From contig MNTL01000002.1 of NCBI GenBank assembly GCA_001916965.1, forward strand, positions 62,001 to 126,000: 64,000 nt of DNA. Direction: 5' to 3'. Shown one piece after another: positions 24,251-33,425 of the stretch. A program made the position numbers and the translations under genes. This stretch comes from Roseburia sp. CAG:10041_57. Lineage in GTDB: Bacteria > Bacillota > Clostridia > Lachnospirales > Lachnospiraceae. The notes beneath the pieces are model-generated. The model made no database searches and was not told the origin of the DNA. It worked only from the letters and a program-made list of their open reading frames with translations. Numbering within the stretch: position 1 is the stretch's first letter; each line of letters begins with the position of its first letter.

Positions 24251-25708
24251 ATGATAATACCGACATATGAACAGGCGAAGCAATATGAAAAAGATTACAC
24301 ATACATTCCAGTGTGCAGGGAGATTCTGGCGGATGATGTAACTCCGATCCTGATGCTGCGTAAGCTGGCAGCGCTGGATGGACAGTATTTCCTGCTGGAG
24401 AGCGTGGAGGGCGGCAATCTTGGAAGATATTCTTTTCTGGGATATCATCCGAAGCTGTCTGTATCTTGTAAGAATGGTGTGGTGAAGGTAAAAGAGAATG
24501 GCATGGTCCGTATTCTTCCCGGTAAACCCAAGGAAGCCCTGCAGAGCCTGCTGGAACAGTATCGCTCCCCACAGATAGAAGGTCTTCCGACCTTTACAGG
24601 AGGTCTGGTTGGATACTTTGCTTATGAGACGATTCAATATGCAGAACCCAAGTTACATATCAAGCAGAGTGATGTAAATGATTTTGAATTGATGATGTTC
24701 GATAAGCTTTTGGCTTTTGACCAGGTAATGCATAAGCTGTGTATCATCGTCAATGCAAGGACTGCTGATGGTGAAGCAGGATACAACAAAGCAGTAGAAG
24801 AGATAGATGCCTTTATCGAGACTCTTCGTATTACAGAACCGATTCCTTATGAAAAGCCTCAGAAAGCACTGGAGTTTACCTGTAATCTCAGCAAAGAAGA
24901 GTATTGCAGCATGGTAGAGAAAACAAAGCATTACATCAAAGAGGGCGATATTTTCCAGGGTGTTATCTCCAGAAGATTTGAAGCGGATTATGAAGGAAGC
25001 CTTCTCAATGCATACAGAGTACTTCGAACCACCAATCCTTCTCCGTATATGTACTACATGCAGATCAAGGATATGCAGATTGCAGGTACTTCACCAGAGA
25101 CCATGGTGAAGCTGACCAATGGTAGACTGATGACTTTCCCGGTAGCAGGAACCAGACAAAGAGGCAAGAGCATAGAAGAAGATCAGGCATTGGAGAAGGA
25201 ACTGCTGGCAGACGAAAAGGAATGTGCAGAACATAACATGCTGGTAGATTTGGCGAGAAATGATCTTGGAAGAATTGCAGAATATGGTTCCGTCAAAGTG
25301 GCAGATTACATGGCAATTCACCGTTTCTCCAAGGTTATGCATATCGCAAGTACAGTGGTAGGTGAGCTGGCAAAGGGTAAGACCTGTGCAGATACTATAG
25401 AAGCGCTGCTTCCGGCGGGAACACTCTCAGGGGCACCCAAGTTCAGGGCTTGTGAGATCATAGATGAGCTGGAACCGGAAGCCAGAGGTGTATACGGTGG
25501 GGCAATCGGATATATGGATTTCAGCGGCAATCTGGATGTATGTATTGCAATCAGAACAGCAGTGAAAAAAGGTAAGAAGGTATACGTACAGGCTGGTGCC
25601 GGTATCGTGGCAGATTCCATACCTGAGAGTGAATATCAGGAATGTGCAAATAAAGCAGGCGCGGTAATAGAAGCAATCCGACTGACAGAGGAGGTGTGTA
25701 AGGCATGA
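24251..25708 (+). CDS. trpE: Anthranilate synthase component I
   Basis: 485 residues. The N-terminal domain has FLLESVEGGNLGRYSFLG, the tryptophan feedback-binding motif. The chorismate-binding domain has MQIAGTSPETMVKL, RQRGKSIEEDQALEKELL and the PAGTLSGAPKFRACEIID motif with Mg2+-binding acidic residues. It makes anthranilate from chorismate using ammonia from TrpG. AAGGAGGT precedes the ATG by 8 bases. Its stop overlaps the start of trpG by four bases. Control by Trp T-box and probably by feedback inhibition. Confidence 0.96.
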   Translation: MIIPTYEQAKQYEKDYTYIPVCREILADDVTPILMLRKLAALDGQYFLLESVEGGNLGRYSFLGYHPKLSVSCKNGVVKVKENGMVRILPGKPKEALQSLLEQYRSPQIEGLPTFTGGLVGYFAYETIQYAEPKLHIKQSDVNDFELMMFDKLLAFDQVMHKLCIIVNARTADGEAGYNKAVEEIDAFIETLRITEPIPYEKPQKALEFTCNLSKEEYCSMVEKTKHYIKEGDIFQGVISRRFEADYEGSLLNAYRVLRTTNPSPYMYYMQIKDMQIAGTSPETMVKLTNGRLMTFPVAGTRQRGKSIEEDQALEKELLADEKECAEHNMLVDLARNDLGRIAEYGSVKVADYMAIHRFSKVMHIASTVVGELAKGKTCADTIEALLPAGTLSGAPKFRACEIIDELEPEARGVYGGAIGYMDFSGNLDVCIAIRTAVKKGKKVYVQAGAGIVADSIPESEYQECANKAGAVIEAIRLTEEVCKA

Positions 25709-26307
25709 TTTTACTGATTGATAATTATGACAGCTTTTCTTTTAACCTTGTGCAGCTGATAGGAGAGCTTGCAGCTGGCAGGGAAGAACTGCGAGTGATT
25801 CGAAATGATGAATTGTCAGTAGAAGAGATCATGAAGCTGGAACCCTCACACATTGTATTGTCACCAGGACCGGGAAGACCAGCTGATGCAGGTGTATGTG
25901 AAGCGCTGATCAGAGAAGGAGTGAACCATCCAATTCCTTTGCTTGGTGTGTGTCTGGGACATCAGGCAATCTGTGAGACACTGGGAGGTAAGATCACATA
26001 TGCACCGCAGCTGATGCACGGTAAACAAAGCATGGTAAAGATAGATGACACGAGTGTCATTTTCAAAGGACTTCCGAAAGAAATTCCGGTAGCAAGATAT
26101 CATTCGCTGGTGGCTGATAAGAACATGATACCGGAGTCCTTACAGATCACAGCAGTGGATGAGAAGGGCGAAGTCATGGCAGTACAGCATAAGACACTGC
26201 CTATCTATGGCGTTCAGTTCCATCCGGAGTCCATTATGACACCGCAGGGCAGGGAAATGATACAAAATTTCATGGGAGGATACGATGATGATAGCAGAAG
26301 CAACTAA
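25705..26307 (+). CDS. trpG: Anthranilate synthase component II (glutamine amidotransferase)
   Basis: 200 residues, class I glutamine amidotransferase. Catalytic Cys83 in GVCLGHQ, with His173 and Glu175 in VQFHPES, form the triad; NYDSFSFNLVQ and VLSPGPGRP are the usual TrpG/PabA start. It supplies ammonia to TrpE and might also serve folate synthesis. Translation is coupled to trpE by ATGA overlap. A last segment of about eight residues overlaps the start of trpD by 23 bases. Confidence 0.95.
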   Translation: MILLIDNYDSFSFNLVQLIGELAAGREELRVIRNDELSVEEIMKLEPSHIVLSPGPGRPADAGVCEALIREGVNHPIPLLGVCLGHQAICETLGGKITYAPQLMHGKQSMVKIDDTSVIFKGLPKEIPVARYHSLVADKNMIPESLQITAVDEKGEVMAVQHKTLPIYGVQFHPESIMTPQGREMIQNFMGGYDDDSRSN

Positions 26308-27304
26308 AAAGGTAGTAGAGAGACAGGATTTAACAGTAGCAGAAGCAGAGCAGGTCATGGATGAGATCATGAGTGATGAGGCAGAAGCTGTGAATATGGC
26401 AGCTTTCCTGACAGCACTTCGTATGAAGGGTGAGACAGTCGAAGAGATTACGGCTTTTGCAAAGGGCATGAGAAAGCATGGAATTAAAGTTCCTGTGCAG
26501 GGAGATGTACTGGAAATCGTGGGAACCGGCGGCGATGAAGCCAATTCCATTAATATCAGCACAACAGCCAGCATCCTTGTTGCAGCAGCAGGCTATAAGG
26601 TAGCCAAACATGGTAACCGAAGCGTATCCAGTAAGAGTGGTGCAGCAGATTGCCTGGAAGCCCTTGGCGTGAAGCTGGATCTGGGGCCGGGACAGAATGC
26701 CAAAGTACTGGAAAAGAGCAATATCTGCTTTATGTTCGCACAGAAATATCATTCTGCAATGCGCTTCGTAGGACCTGTCCGTAAGGCGCTTGGAATCAGG
26801 ACGGTATTCAATATCCTTGGCCCTCTTGCCAATCCGGCAGAAGCTGATGTGGAGCTGCTTGGTGTCTACAGCGAAGAGCTGGTAGAGCCTATGGCACATG
26901 TACTGGATAAACTGGGCGTGAAGCGTGCATTGGTCGTATATGGACAGGACAGACTGGATGAAATCTCACTGAGCGCACCGACCACTGTCATGGAAGTGAA
27001 CCAGGGTACTTTCACCAGATATGAACTGACCCCAGAACAGTTTGGCATGAAGAGATGTGATAAAAGTGAGCTGGTAGGCGGTGATGGCGCACAGAATGCC
27101 AAAATTACAGAGAGCATTCTAAAAGGAGAATGTACAGATGCCAAGGCAGAAGCAGTGATTCTCAACGCAGGGGCTGGCATTTATCTGATGGGGGGAGCTG
27201 ATTCCATTGCAGCTGGCATCCAGAAAGCAAGAGAGACAATCGCAAACGGCAAGGCATATGAGAAGCTACTACAGTTTGTGGCACTTACCAATGAGGAGAA
27301 ATAG
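26285..27304 (+). CDS. trpD: Anthranilate phosphoribosyltransferase
   Basis: 339 residues, normal for the family. GTGGDEANSINISTTAS is the PRPP-binding loop, KHGNRSVSSKSGAAD the anthranilate/Mg site, and PVRKALGIRTVFNILGPLANP the C-terminal domain motif. It joins anthranilate to PRPP. ATG at 26285 (or 26288), with GGGAGG upstream inside trpG. Second enzyme of the operon. Confidence 0.96.
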   Translation: MMIAEATKKVVERQDLTVAEAEQVMDEIMSDEAEAVNMAAFLTALRMKGETVEEITAFAKGMRKHGIKVPVQGDVLEIVGTGGDEANSINISTTASILVAAAGYKVAKHGNRSVSSKSGAADCLEALGVKLDLGPGQNAKVLEKSNICFMFAQKYHSAMRFVGPVRKALGIRTVFNILGPLANPAEADVELLGVYSEELVEPMAHVLDKLGVKRALVVYGQDRLDEISLSAPTTVMEVNQGTFTRYELTPEQFGMKRCDKSELVGGDGAQNAKITESILKGECTDAKAEAVILNAGAGIYLMGGADSIAAGIQKARETIANGKAYEKLLQFVALTNEEK

Positions 27305-27305
27305 C

Positions 27306-28097
27306 ATGATATTAGATGATCTGGCGGCAGCTACGCGGGCGAGAGTTGAGAGAAAAAAGGCACAGATACCACTGGAAACGGTGAAAGAACAGGCGTTGAA
27401 CCTGGCAGCAAAGGAAGGCACATTTACGTTTCCATTTGAGCAGGCGATTGCAAAAGAGGGTATCAGTTTTATCTGTGAGGTGAAAAAGGCATCCCCATCA
27501 AAAGGAATCATAGCAGAGGATTTCCCTTATCTGGAGATTGCCAGAGAGTATGAAAAGGCAGGGGCTGACTGCATCTCTGTACTGACAGAGACAGACTACT
27601 TCAAGGGTGAAGACAGGTTCTTACGGGAAATCAATGATGCAGTACAGATTCCAACGATCAGAAAAGACTTCATCATTGATGAATATATGATCTATGAAGC
27701 CAAATTGCTGGGTGCTTCCTGTGTATTGCTGATCGCAGCACTGCTTGATACAGAGACAATCAGGCAGTACAAGGCAATCTGTGATCAGCTTGGCTTGTCC
27801 GCACTGGTGGAAGCCCATGATGAAGCAGAAGCAGCCAGCGCTCTGGCAGCAGGAGCAAGAATGGTCGGCGTCAATAACCGTAATCTGAAGGATTTCACAG
27901 TGGATATCAACAACAGCACAAGGCTTCGTGAACTGGTTCCCCGTAATGTATTGTTCGTAGCAGAGAGTGGAATTAAGACAGCGGAAGATATTGCAGAGTT
28001 AGTCAGCGCTGGTGTGAATGGTGTACTGATAGGAGAGACATTGATGCGCAGCCCTGATAAAGCCCAGATGCTGGATGAACTTCGCAGTAGGGTATAA
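27306..28097 (+). CDS. trpC: Indole-3-glycerol-phosphate synthase
   Basis: 263 residues from the ATG at 27306 with GAGGAG 6 bases upstream; earlier in-frame starts lie inside trpD. TIM barrel with CEVKKASPSKGIIAEDF (catalytic Lys region), VLTETDYFKG, TIRKDFIID, GVNNRNLKDF, and AESGIKTAEDI with GVLIGETLM for phosphate binding. It closes the indole ring from CdRP. The gene lies 1 base after the trpD stop. Confidence 0.95.
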   Translation: MILDDLAAATRARVERKKAQIPLETVKEQALNLAAKEGTFTFPFEQAIAKEGISFICEVKKASPSKGIIAEDFPYLEIAREYEKAGADCISVLTETDYFKGEDRFLREINDAVQIPTIRKDFIIDEYMIYEAKLLGASCVLLIAALLDTETIRQYKAICDQLGLSALVEAHDEAEAASALAAGARMVGVNNRNLKDFTVDINNSTRLRELVPRNVLFVAESGIKTAEDIAELVSAGVNGVLIGETLMRSPDKAQMLDELRSRV

Positions 28098-28112
28098 GTA
28101 GTGAGGTGTAAT

Positions 28113-29963
28113 ATGCCCAAGGTAAAGATATGTGGATTGAAGACATTAGAAGATGTAGAGATTGTGAATAAATATCTGCCGGAATATGTAGGGTTTGTCT
28201 TTGCACCAACGAAGAGATTCGTAACCGATGAACAGGCGTTGATGATGAAGCAGGCATTGGCACCACAGATTCAGGCAGTAGGGGTATTTGTCAATGAACC
28301 CATAGAGCATGTGCTGTCGCTGTGCAGCCGGGGAATCATTGATGTGATACAGCTGCATGGAGACGAGACTCCAGAATATATCTCAGAAATTAAAAACAGA
28401 ACTGACACGCCTGTCATAAAAACAGTCAGAGTACAGAACAGTGAACAGGTAAGCAGTATGGTGACACCTTTGGCAGAGTATATGCTTTTTGATACATATA
28501 AAAAAGACGCTTATGGTGGAAGCGGGGAACGTTTTCCATTAGAGATTCTACAGAAAAGCTTAAAAGAGCTGGAAAACCAGGGCGTGTCAATACAGCCGTT
28601 TTTCCTGGCAGGCGGACTGACACCTGGGAATATTGAAGAAGTACTTGGAACACAGGATTGTTATTGCATAGATGTCAGTACCGGAGTGGAGACCGACGGA
28701 CATAAGGATGAAGCGAAAGTACGAGAACTGATAGAGAAGATTCGCAGATATCAGAAAGAGAGGAGTAATCAAATGGAACAGAAGAAAGGACGATACGGGT
28801 TATACGGTGGACAGTATATTCCTGAGACATTAATTCCCGCAGTCAATGAAGTGGAGAAAGCATACGAATACTATAAGAATGACCCACAATTCAAGCAGGA
28901 ATTACATGATCTGCTGACGAAATATGCAGGAAGACCATCATTGCTTTATTATGCAGAGAAAATGACAAAAGATCTGGGTGGAGCAAAGATCTATCTCAAA
29001 CGTGAGGATCTGAATCATACCGGTTCCCATAAGATCAACAATGTATTGGGGCAAGTGCTGCTTGCCAAGAAGATGGGTAAGACCAGAGTCATTGCAGAGA
29101 CAGGAGCAGGTCAGCATGGTGTGGCGACAGCGACAGCGGCAGCACTGATGGATATGGAATGTGAGATCTTCATGGGAAAAGAAGATACAGACAGACAGGT
29201 GCTCAACTGCTATAGAATGGAGCTTCTGGGAGCAAAAGTACATCCCGTTACTTCAGGAACAATGACACTGAAAGACGCTGTCAATGAGACCATGCGTGAA
29301 TGGGCTTCCAGAATGGATGATACATTGTATGTACTTGGTTCTGTTATGGGACCTCATCCTTTTCCAATGATTGTCCGTGATTTCCAGAAGATTATCGGAG
29401 AGGAGATCAAAGAGCAGTTGCAGGAAGCAGAAGGCAGATTACCGGATGCTGTAATTGCCTGTGTAGGTGGTGGCAGCAATGCAATGGGCGCTTTTTATGA
29501 ATTTATTCCTGACACGAGTGTCAGATTAATCGGATGCGAAGCGGCAGGACTTGGTGTGAACAATCCAAAGAATGCGGCAACTATCGCAAATGGAAGTATT
29601 GGTATTTTCCACGGTATGAAGTCTTACTTCTGCCAGAATGAATATGGACAGATCGCACCGGTATATTCTATCTCTGCCGGACTGGATTATCCGGGAATCG
29701 GACCAGAGCATGCTAATCTTTACGAAACAGGCAGAGCACAGTATGTTCCGATTACGGATGAAGAAGCGGTAGAGGCTTTTGAATATTTGTCAAGAACAGA
29801 GGGCATCATTCCTGCAATCGAGAGTGCCCATGCAGTAGCATATGGTAAGAAGCTTGCACCGACCATGGATAAAGACCAGATCATTGTAATTAACATTTCA
29901 GGACGCGGAGATAAGGATGTAGCCGCAATCGCCAGATACAGGGGGGTAGAGATCTTTGACTAG
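28113..29963 (+). CDS. trpFB: Fused TrpF-TrpB (PRA isomerase + tryptophan synthase beta)
   Basis: One 616-residue frame. Residues 1-220: phosphoribosylanthranilate isomerase, KICGLK with Cys7, GFVFAPTKR, FDTYKKDAYGGSGE, FLAGGLTPGNI, IDVSTGVE. Residues 221-616: TrpB, GRYGLYGGQYIPE, PLP Lys in HTGSHKINN (Lys87 in TrpB numbering, as in the classical enzyme), AETGAGQHG and CVGGGSNAMG. Stop codons between the parts are absent. Yet GAGAGGAG (28758-28765) lies 7 bases before an in-frame ATG at 28773, so separate TrpB (396 residues) may also be made. ATG at 28113 is preferred over a GTG at 28101. Both halves look catalytically intact. Confidence 0.93.
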   Translation: MPKVKICGLKTLEDVEIVNKYLPEYVGFVFAPTKRFVTDEQALMMKQALAPQIQAVGVFVNEPIEHVLSLCSRGIIDVIQLHGDETPEYISEIKNRTDTPVIKTVRVQNSEQVSSMVTPLAEYMLFDTYKKDAYGGSGERFPLEILQKSLKELENQGVSIQPFFLAGGLTPGNIEEVLGTQDCYCIDVSTGVETDGHKDEAKVRELIEKIRRYQKERSNQMEQKKGRYGLYGGQYIPETLIPAVNEVEKAYEYYKNDPQFKQELHDLLTKYAGRPSLLYYAEKMTKDLGGAKIYLKREDLNHTGSHKINNVLGQVLLAKKMGKTRVIAETGAGQHGVATATAAALMDMECEIFMGKEDTDRQVLNCYRMELLGAKVHPVTSGTMTLKDAVNETMREWASRMDDTLYVLGSVMGPHPFPMIVRDFQKIIGEEIKEQLQEAEGRLPDAVIACVGGGSNAMGAFYEFIPDTSVRLIGCEAAGLGVNNPKNAATIANGSIGIFHGMKSYFCQNEYGQIAPVYSISAGLDYPGIGPEHANLYETGRAQYVPITDEEAVEAFEYLSRTEGIIPAIESAHAVAYGKKLAPTMDKDQIIVINISGRGDKDVAAIARYRGVEIFD

Positions 29964-30738
29964 AATACAGAAAGCATTTGATAATCAGAAGGCATTCATT
30001 GCCTTTGTAACAGGGGGAGACCCTGATGTGGAAACCACAAAGAAGCTGATACCGGAGATGGCAAAAGCCGGAGCAGACCTGATAGAGATAGGAATTCCTT
30101 TTTCAGATCCTATTGCAGAGGGCGTGGTAATCCAGGAAGCAGATGTGCGTGCATTAAGCGCAGGTACTACGACAGATGATTTATTTGATATGGTAAAGGA
30201 AGTCCGTAAGGAGGCAGATGTTCCCCTTGTATTCATGACTTATATGAATCCGGTGTATACCTATGGGACAGAGCGTTTTATGAAGAAGTGCGCAGAGTGT
30301 GGAATTGATGGCGTGATCATTCCTGATGTGCCTTTTGAGGAAAATGATGAAGTCAGTGGCGCATGCGAGGCAGCAGGCGTAGGTCTGATATCCATGATTG
30401 CCCCAACCTCCAAAGAACGTATCCATATGATTGCAGAGCAGGCAAAAGGCTTCCTCTATTGCGTATCTTCATTGGGCGTAACGGGTGTGAGAAGCCAGAT
30501 TACAACAGATATTCATGCTATGGTTGAGCAGGTGAAACAGGTATCAGACATCCCCTGTGCCATTGGCTTTGGTATTTCCACACCACAGCAGGCATATGAA
30601 ATGGCAGCTAAGGCAGATGGAGCTATTGTAGGCAGTGCCATTGTGAAGCTTGTTGCCAGGTATGGTAAAGACTGTATTGCTCCTGTATGTGAATACATTA
30701 AAGAGATGAAAGCAGCAGTCAGCAGGGCAGAAAATTAA
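29956..30738 (+). CDS. trpA: Tryptophan synthase alpha chain
   Basis: 260 residues from a TTG at 29956 that overlaps the trpB stop by 8 bases; GGGGGGTAGAG just upstream is the ribosome site. Catalytic Glu44 in DLIEIGIPFSDP and the acidic residue of IAEG (Glu55, Asp60 in the classical enzyme, a common variant), plus YCVSSLGVTG and the phosphate site VGSAIV. It cleaves indole-glycerol phosphate and hands indole to TrpB. Last gene of the operon; completes a full chorismate-to-tryptophan set. Confidence 0.95.
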   Translation: MTRIQKAFDNQKAFIAFVTGGDPDVETTKKLIPEMAKAGADLIEIGIPFSDPIAEGVVIQEADVRALSAGTTTDDLFDMVKEVRKEADVPLVFMTYMNPVYTYGTERFMKKCAECGIDGVIIPDVPFEENDEVSGACEAAGVGLISMIAPTSKERIHMIAEQAKGFLYCVSSLGVTGVRSQITTDIHAMVEQVKQVSDIPCAIGFGISTPQQAYEMAAKADGAIVGSAIVKLVARYGKDCIAPVCEYIKEMKAAVSRAEN

Positions 30739-30772
30739 AAAAGGTTGTAATTCACCTGATATATAGTAAAAT

Positions 30773-30826
30773 ATAACTAGCCTATATATGGATTTATGAT
30801 GTATAATCTGTATACAGGCTAGTTAT
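30773..30826 (+). promoter_or_regulatory. Inverted repeat between trpA and the UDP-sugar genes
   Basis: ATAACTAGCCT (30773-30783) and AGGCTAGTTAT (30816-30826) are a perfect 11-bp inverted repeat; a TATAAT lies between the arms at 30802. It may be the trp terminator (weak T tract) or an operator on the epimerase promoter. Confidence 0.5.
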
Positions 30827-30848
30827 TTGTTTATGAGGAGTTTACTAT

Positions 30849-31925
30849 ATGTTGGAAAATAAAGAAAAAATTGACCTGAAAAATAAATGCATTTTTATTA
30901 CCGGTGTGGCGGGATTTATCGGTTCCAATCTGGCTAAGCGCCTTTTGAAAGAAGTAGAGGGTGTAAAAGTTGTCGGGCTGGATAACATGAGTGCCTATTA
31001 TGATGTATCTTTAAAAGAGGCAAGGCTGGCAGAACTGAATCAGTATGAACAGTTTTATTTTATAAAAGGCAATCTGGCAGACGGGGCTGCGGTTGATTCA
31101 ATTTTTGGTCAATACCAGCCACAGATCGTTGTAAATCTGGGAGCACAGGCGGGGGTCCGCTATTCCATTACGAATCCGGATGCCTATATAGAAGCAAATC
31201 TGATTGGCTTTTATCATATTCTGGAGGCTTGCAGACATTCCTATGATGAAGGGAATACTCCTGTAGAGCACCTGGTATATGCCTCCAGTTCTTCCGTATA
31301 TGGCTCTAACAAGAAAGTGCCATACAGCACGGAGGATAAGGTGGATAACCCGGTCAGTCTCTATGCTGCAACGAAGAAATCTAATGAGCTGATGGCACAT
31401 GCCTATTCCAAGCTCTATAATATTCCCTCCACGGGACTGCGTTTCTTTACGGTATATGGACCTGCAGGAAGACCGGATATGGCATATTTCGGCTTTACGA
31501 ATAAGCTGTTAAAAGGTGAGAAAATACAGATCTTTAATTACGGAAATTGTAAGAGAGATTTCACCTATATTGATGATATCATAGAGGGGGTGGTCCGTGT
31601 CATGCAGGGAGCACCCAGACGTGAGAATGGGGAAGATGGTCTGCCCATCCCACCGTATGCAGTCTACAATATCGGTAATCAGAATCCGGAGAATCTGTTG
31701 GATTTTGTACAGATATTGCAGGAAGAACTGATACGGGCAGGTGTGCTGCCAGAGGATTATGACTTTGAAGCACATAAGGAACTTGTTCCCATGCAGGCAG
31801 GAGATGTGCCCGTGACATATGCAGATACGTCGGCATTGGAACGTGATTATGGCTACAGACCATCCACAAGCCTGCGTGAAGGACTAAGACATTTTGCAGA
31901 GTGGTATGCAAGGTTTTATAAATAA
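30849..31925 (+). CDS. NAD-dependent UDP-sugar epimerase (UDP-glucuronate 4-epimerase-like)
   Basis: 358 residues, extended short-chain dehydrogenase. GVAGFIGSNLAKRLL binds NAD; catalytic Ser in YASSSSVYG and Tyr-x-x-x-Lys in LYAATKKSNE; C-terminal KRDFTYIDDIIEGV and the GDVPVTYADTS ending are typical for UDP-glucuronate 4-epimerases of the CapI/LpsL type. It would convert UDP-glucuronate to UDP-galacturonate. The next gene makes UDP-glucuronate, which fits. GAGGAG is 8 bases before the ATG. Likely supplies the polysaccharide operon further on. Confidence 0.88.
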   Translation: MLENKEKIDLKNKCIFITGVAGFIGSNLAKRLLKEVEGVKVVGLDNMSAYYDVSLKEARLAELNQYEQFYFIKGNLADGAAVDSIFGQYQPQIVVNLGAQAGVRYSITNPDAYIEANLIGFYHILEACRHSYDEGNTPVEHLVYASSSSVYGSNKKVPYSTEDKVDNPVSLYAATKKSNELMAHAYSKLYNIPSTGLRFFTVYGPAGRPDMAYFGFTNKLLKGEKIQIFNYGNCKRDFTYIDDIIEGVVRVMQGAPRRENGEDGLPIPPYAVYNIGNQNPENLLDFVQILQEELIRAGVLPEDYDFEAHKELVPMQAGDVPVTYADTSALERDYGYRPSTSLREGLRHFAEWYARFYK

Positions 31926-31938
31926 GAAGGAGAACACC

Positions 31939-33189
31939 ATGAGAGAATTTAAAGATTTGAAAATTGCAGTTGCCGGTACAGGCTATGTAGGACTTTCTAT
32001 TGCGACACTGTTGAGCCAGCATCATCAGGTAACAGCAGTAGACATCATTCCTGAGAAGGTAGAGATGCTTAACAAAAGAAAGTCTCCGATTCAGGATGAA
32101 TATATTGAGAAATATCTGACAGAGAAGGAACTGGATCTGAAAGCAACACTGGATGCCAAGGAAGCATATTCTGATGCAGACTTTGTTGTGATTGCAGCAC
32201 CGACCAATTATGACAGTAAGAAGAATTTCTTTGATACCTCTGTTGTAGAAGCAGTTATCAAGCTGGTAATCGAATACAATCCAGAAGCGATTATGGTCAT
32301 CAAATCCACGATTCCAGTTGGATTTACTGCATCTGTTCGTGAGAAATACCACTGTGACAATATTATCTTCAGCCCGGAATTTCTGCGTGAGAGTAAGGCT
32401 TTATATGATAACCTGTATCCAAGCCGTATCATTGTTGGTACAGATGTGGAAAATGCAAGACTGGTAAAGGCTGCACATACCTTTGCAGAATTACTTCAGG
32501 AGGGCGCAATCAAAGAGGATATTGATACGTTATTCATGGGATTTACAGAAGCAGAAGCAGTGAAGCTTTTTGCCAATACGTATCTGGCATTACGTGTCAG
32601 CTATTTCAATGAGCTGGATACCTATGCAGAAATGAAGGGGCTGAATACGAAGCAGATCATAGACGGTGTATGCCTTGACCCTCGTATCGGAACACACTAC
32701 AACAATCCAAGCTTCGGTTATGGCGGTTACTGCCTGCCAAAGGACACGAAGCAGTTACTTGCCAATTATGCAGATGTTCCTGAGAATCTGATCGAAGCAA
32801 TCGTAGATTCCAACCGTACCCGTAAGGACTTTATCGCAGACAGAGTATTGGAGATTGCAGGCGCATATGGTGCAAATGACAGCTGGGAAGAAGGAAAAGA
32901 GAAAGAAGTAGTAGTGGGCGTATATCGTCTGACTATGAAGAGTAACAGTGACAACTTCCGCCAGAGCTCCATTCAGGGTATTATGAAGCGTATCAAGGCA
33001 AAGGGCGCTACAGTTATTATCTATGAGCCAACCTTAAAAGACGGAGAGACCTTCTTTGGCAGCAGGGTTGTGAATGACCTGGAGGAGTTCAAGAAGCAAA
33101 GCCAGGCAATCATTGCCAACCGATATGACAAGTGTCTGGATGATGTAGAAGATAAGGTATATACAAGAGATATTTTCCAGAGGGATTAA
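31939..33189 (+). CDS. ugd: UDP-glucose 6-dehydrogenase
   Basis: 416 residues from the ATG at 31939 (AAGGAG 7 bases upstream). NAD-binding AVAGTGYVGLS; catalytic Cys in the loop FGYGGYCLPKDTKQL; FSPEFLRESKALYDN; C-terminal domain with MKSNSDNFRQSS and IYEPTLKDG. It oxidises UDP-glucose twice to UDP-glucuronate in the cytosol. It starts 13 bases after the epimerase, forming a two-gene unit closed by the terminator at 33201. Confidence 0.95.
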   Translation: MREFKDLKIAVAGTGYVGLSIATLLSQHHQVTAVDIIPEKVEMLNKRKSPIQDEYIEKYLTEKELDLKATLDAKEAYSDADFVVIAAPTNYDSKKNFFDTSVVEAVIKLVIEYNPEAIMVIKSTIPVGFTASVREKYHCDNIIFSPEFLRESKALYDNLYPSRIIVGTDVENARLVKAAHTFAELLQEGAIKEDIDTLFMGFTEAEAVKLFANTYLALRVSYFNELDTYAEMKGLNTKQIIDGVCLDPRIGTHYNNPSFGYGGYCLPKDTKQLLANYADVPENLIEAIVDSNRTRKDFIADRVLEIAGAYGANDSWEEGKEKEVVVGVYRLTMKSNSDNFRQSSIQGIMKRIKAKGATVIIYEPTLKDGETFFGSRVVNDLEEFKKQSQAIIANRYDKCLDDVEDKVYTRDIFQRD

Positions 33190-33200
33190 GGGATAACTTA

Positions 33201-33237
33201 AAAGGGTATAAGGCGTTTTTCATGCCTTATACCCCTT
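33201..33237. terminator. Terminator between convergent genes
   Basis: AAAGGGTATAAGGC (33201-33214) pairs with GCCTTATACCCCTTT (33224-33238). T-rich ends on both sides suggest it works for ugd and for the reverse-strand gene. Confidence 0.8.
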
Positions 33238-33250
33238 TACTTTAAGTGAC

Positions 33251-33389
33251 GCCGTGCATAGTTAACAATTCACCGCAGGCACACTCTCGTTGCTCATCGC
33301 TGGCAGCGGTACATAAGCGGCTAAAATACAGCCGCTAAGTACCGACCGCTCTGAAGCACCTGCTTGTGAAATTGTTAATTATGCACGGC
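33251..33389. repeat. 139-bp cruciform / MITE-like inverted-repeat element
   Basis: GCCGTGCATA.TTAACAATT at 33251-33270 is mirrored by AATTGTTAAT.ATGCACGGC at 33370-33389, with pairing continuing inward (CAC.GCAGG against CCTGCTTGTG). A second, inner perfect-looking stem AGCGGCT/AGCCGCT with GGTAC/GTACC flanks the middle (about 33309-33352). It carries no gene, sits between convergent genes and has the shape of a non-autonomous mobile repeat. No copy elsewhere in this window was noticed. Confidence 0.7.
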
Positions 33390-33425
33390 TGTTACTTTTA
33401 AAGTTTAGTTTCGTAAGTACTTTAT

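Noticed and set aside
29956..30738. TrpA inactivation through Asp60 to Glu (Glu55 here)
   Set aside because: The acidic residue is kept and this variant is common in clostridial TrpA; the other sites are intact.
31600..32352. Reverse-strand frame of 250 codons opposite the UDP-sugar genes
   Set aside because: It runs antisense to two strongly recognised enzymes and has no protein-like motifs.
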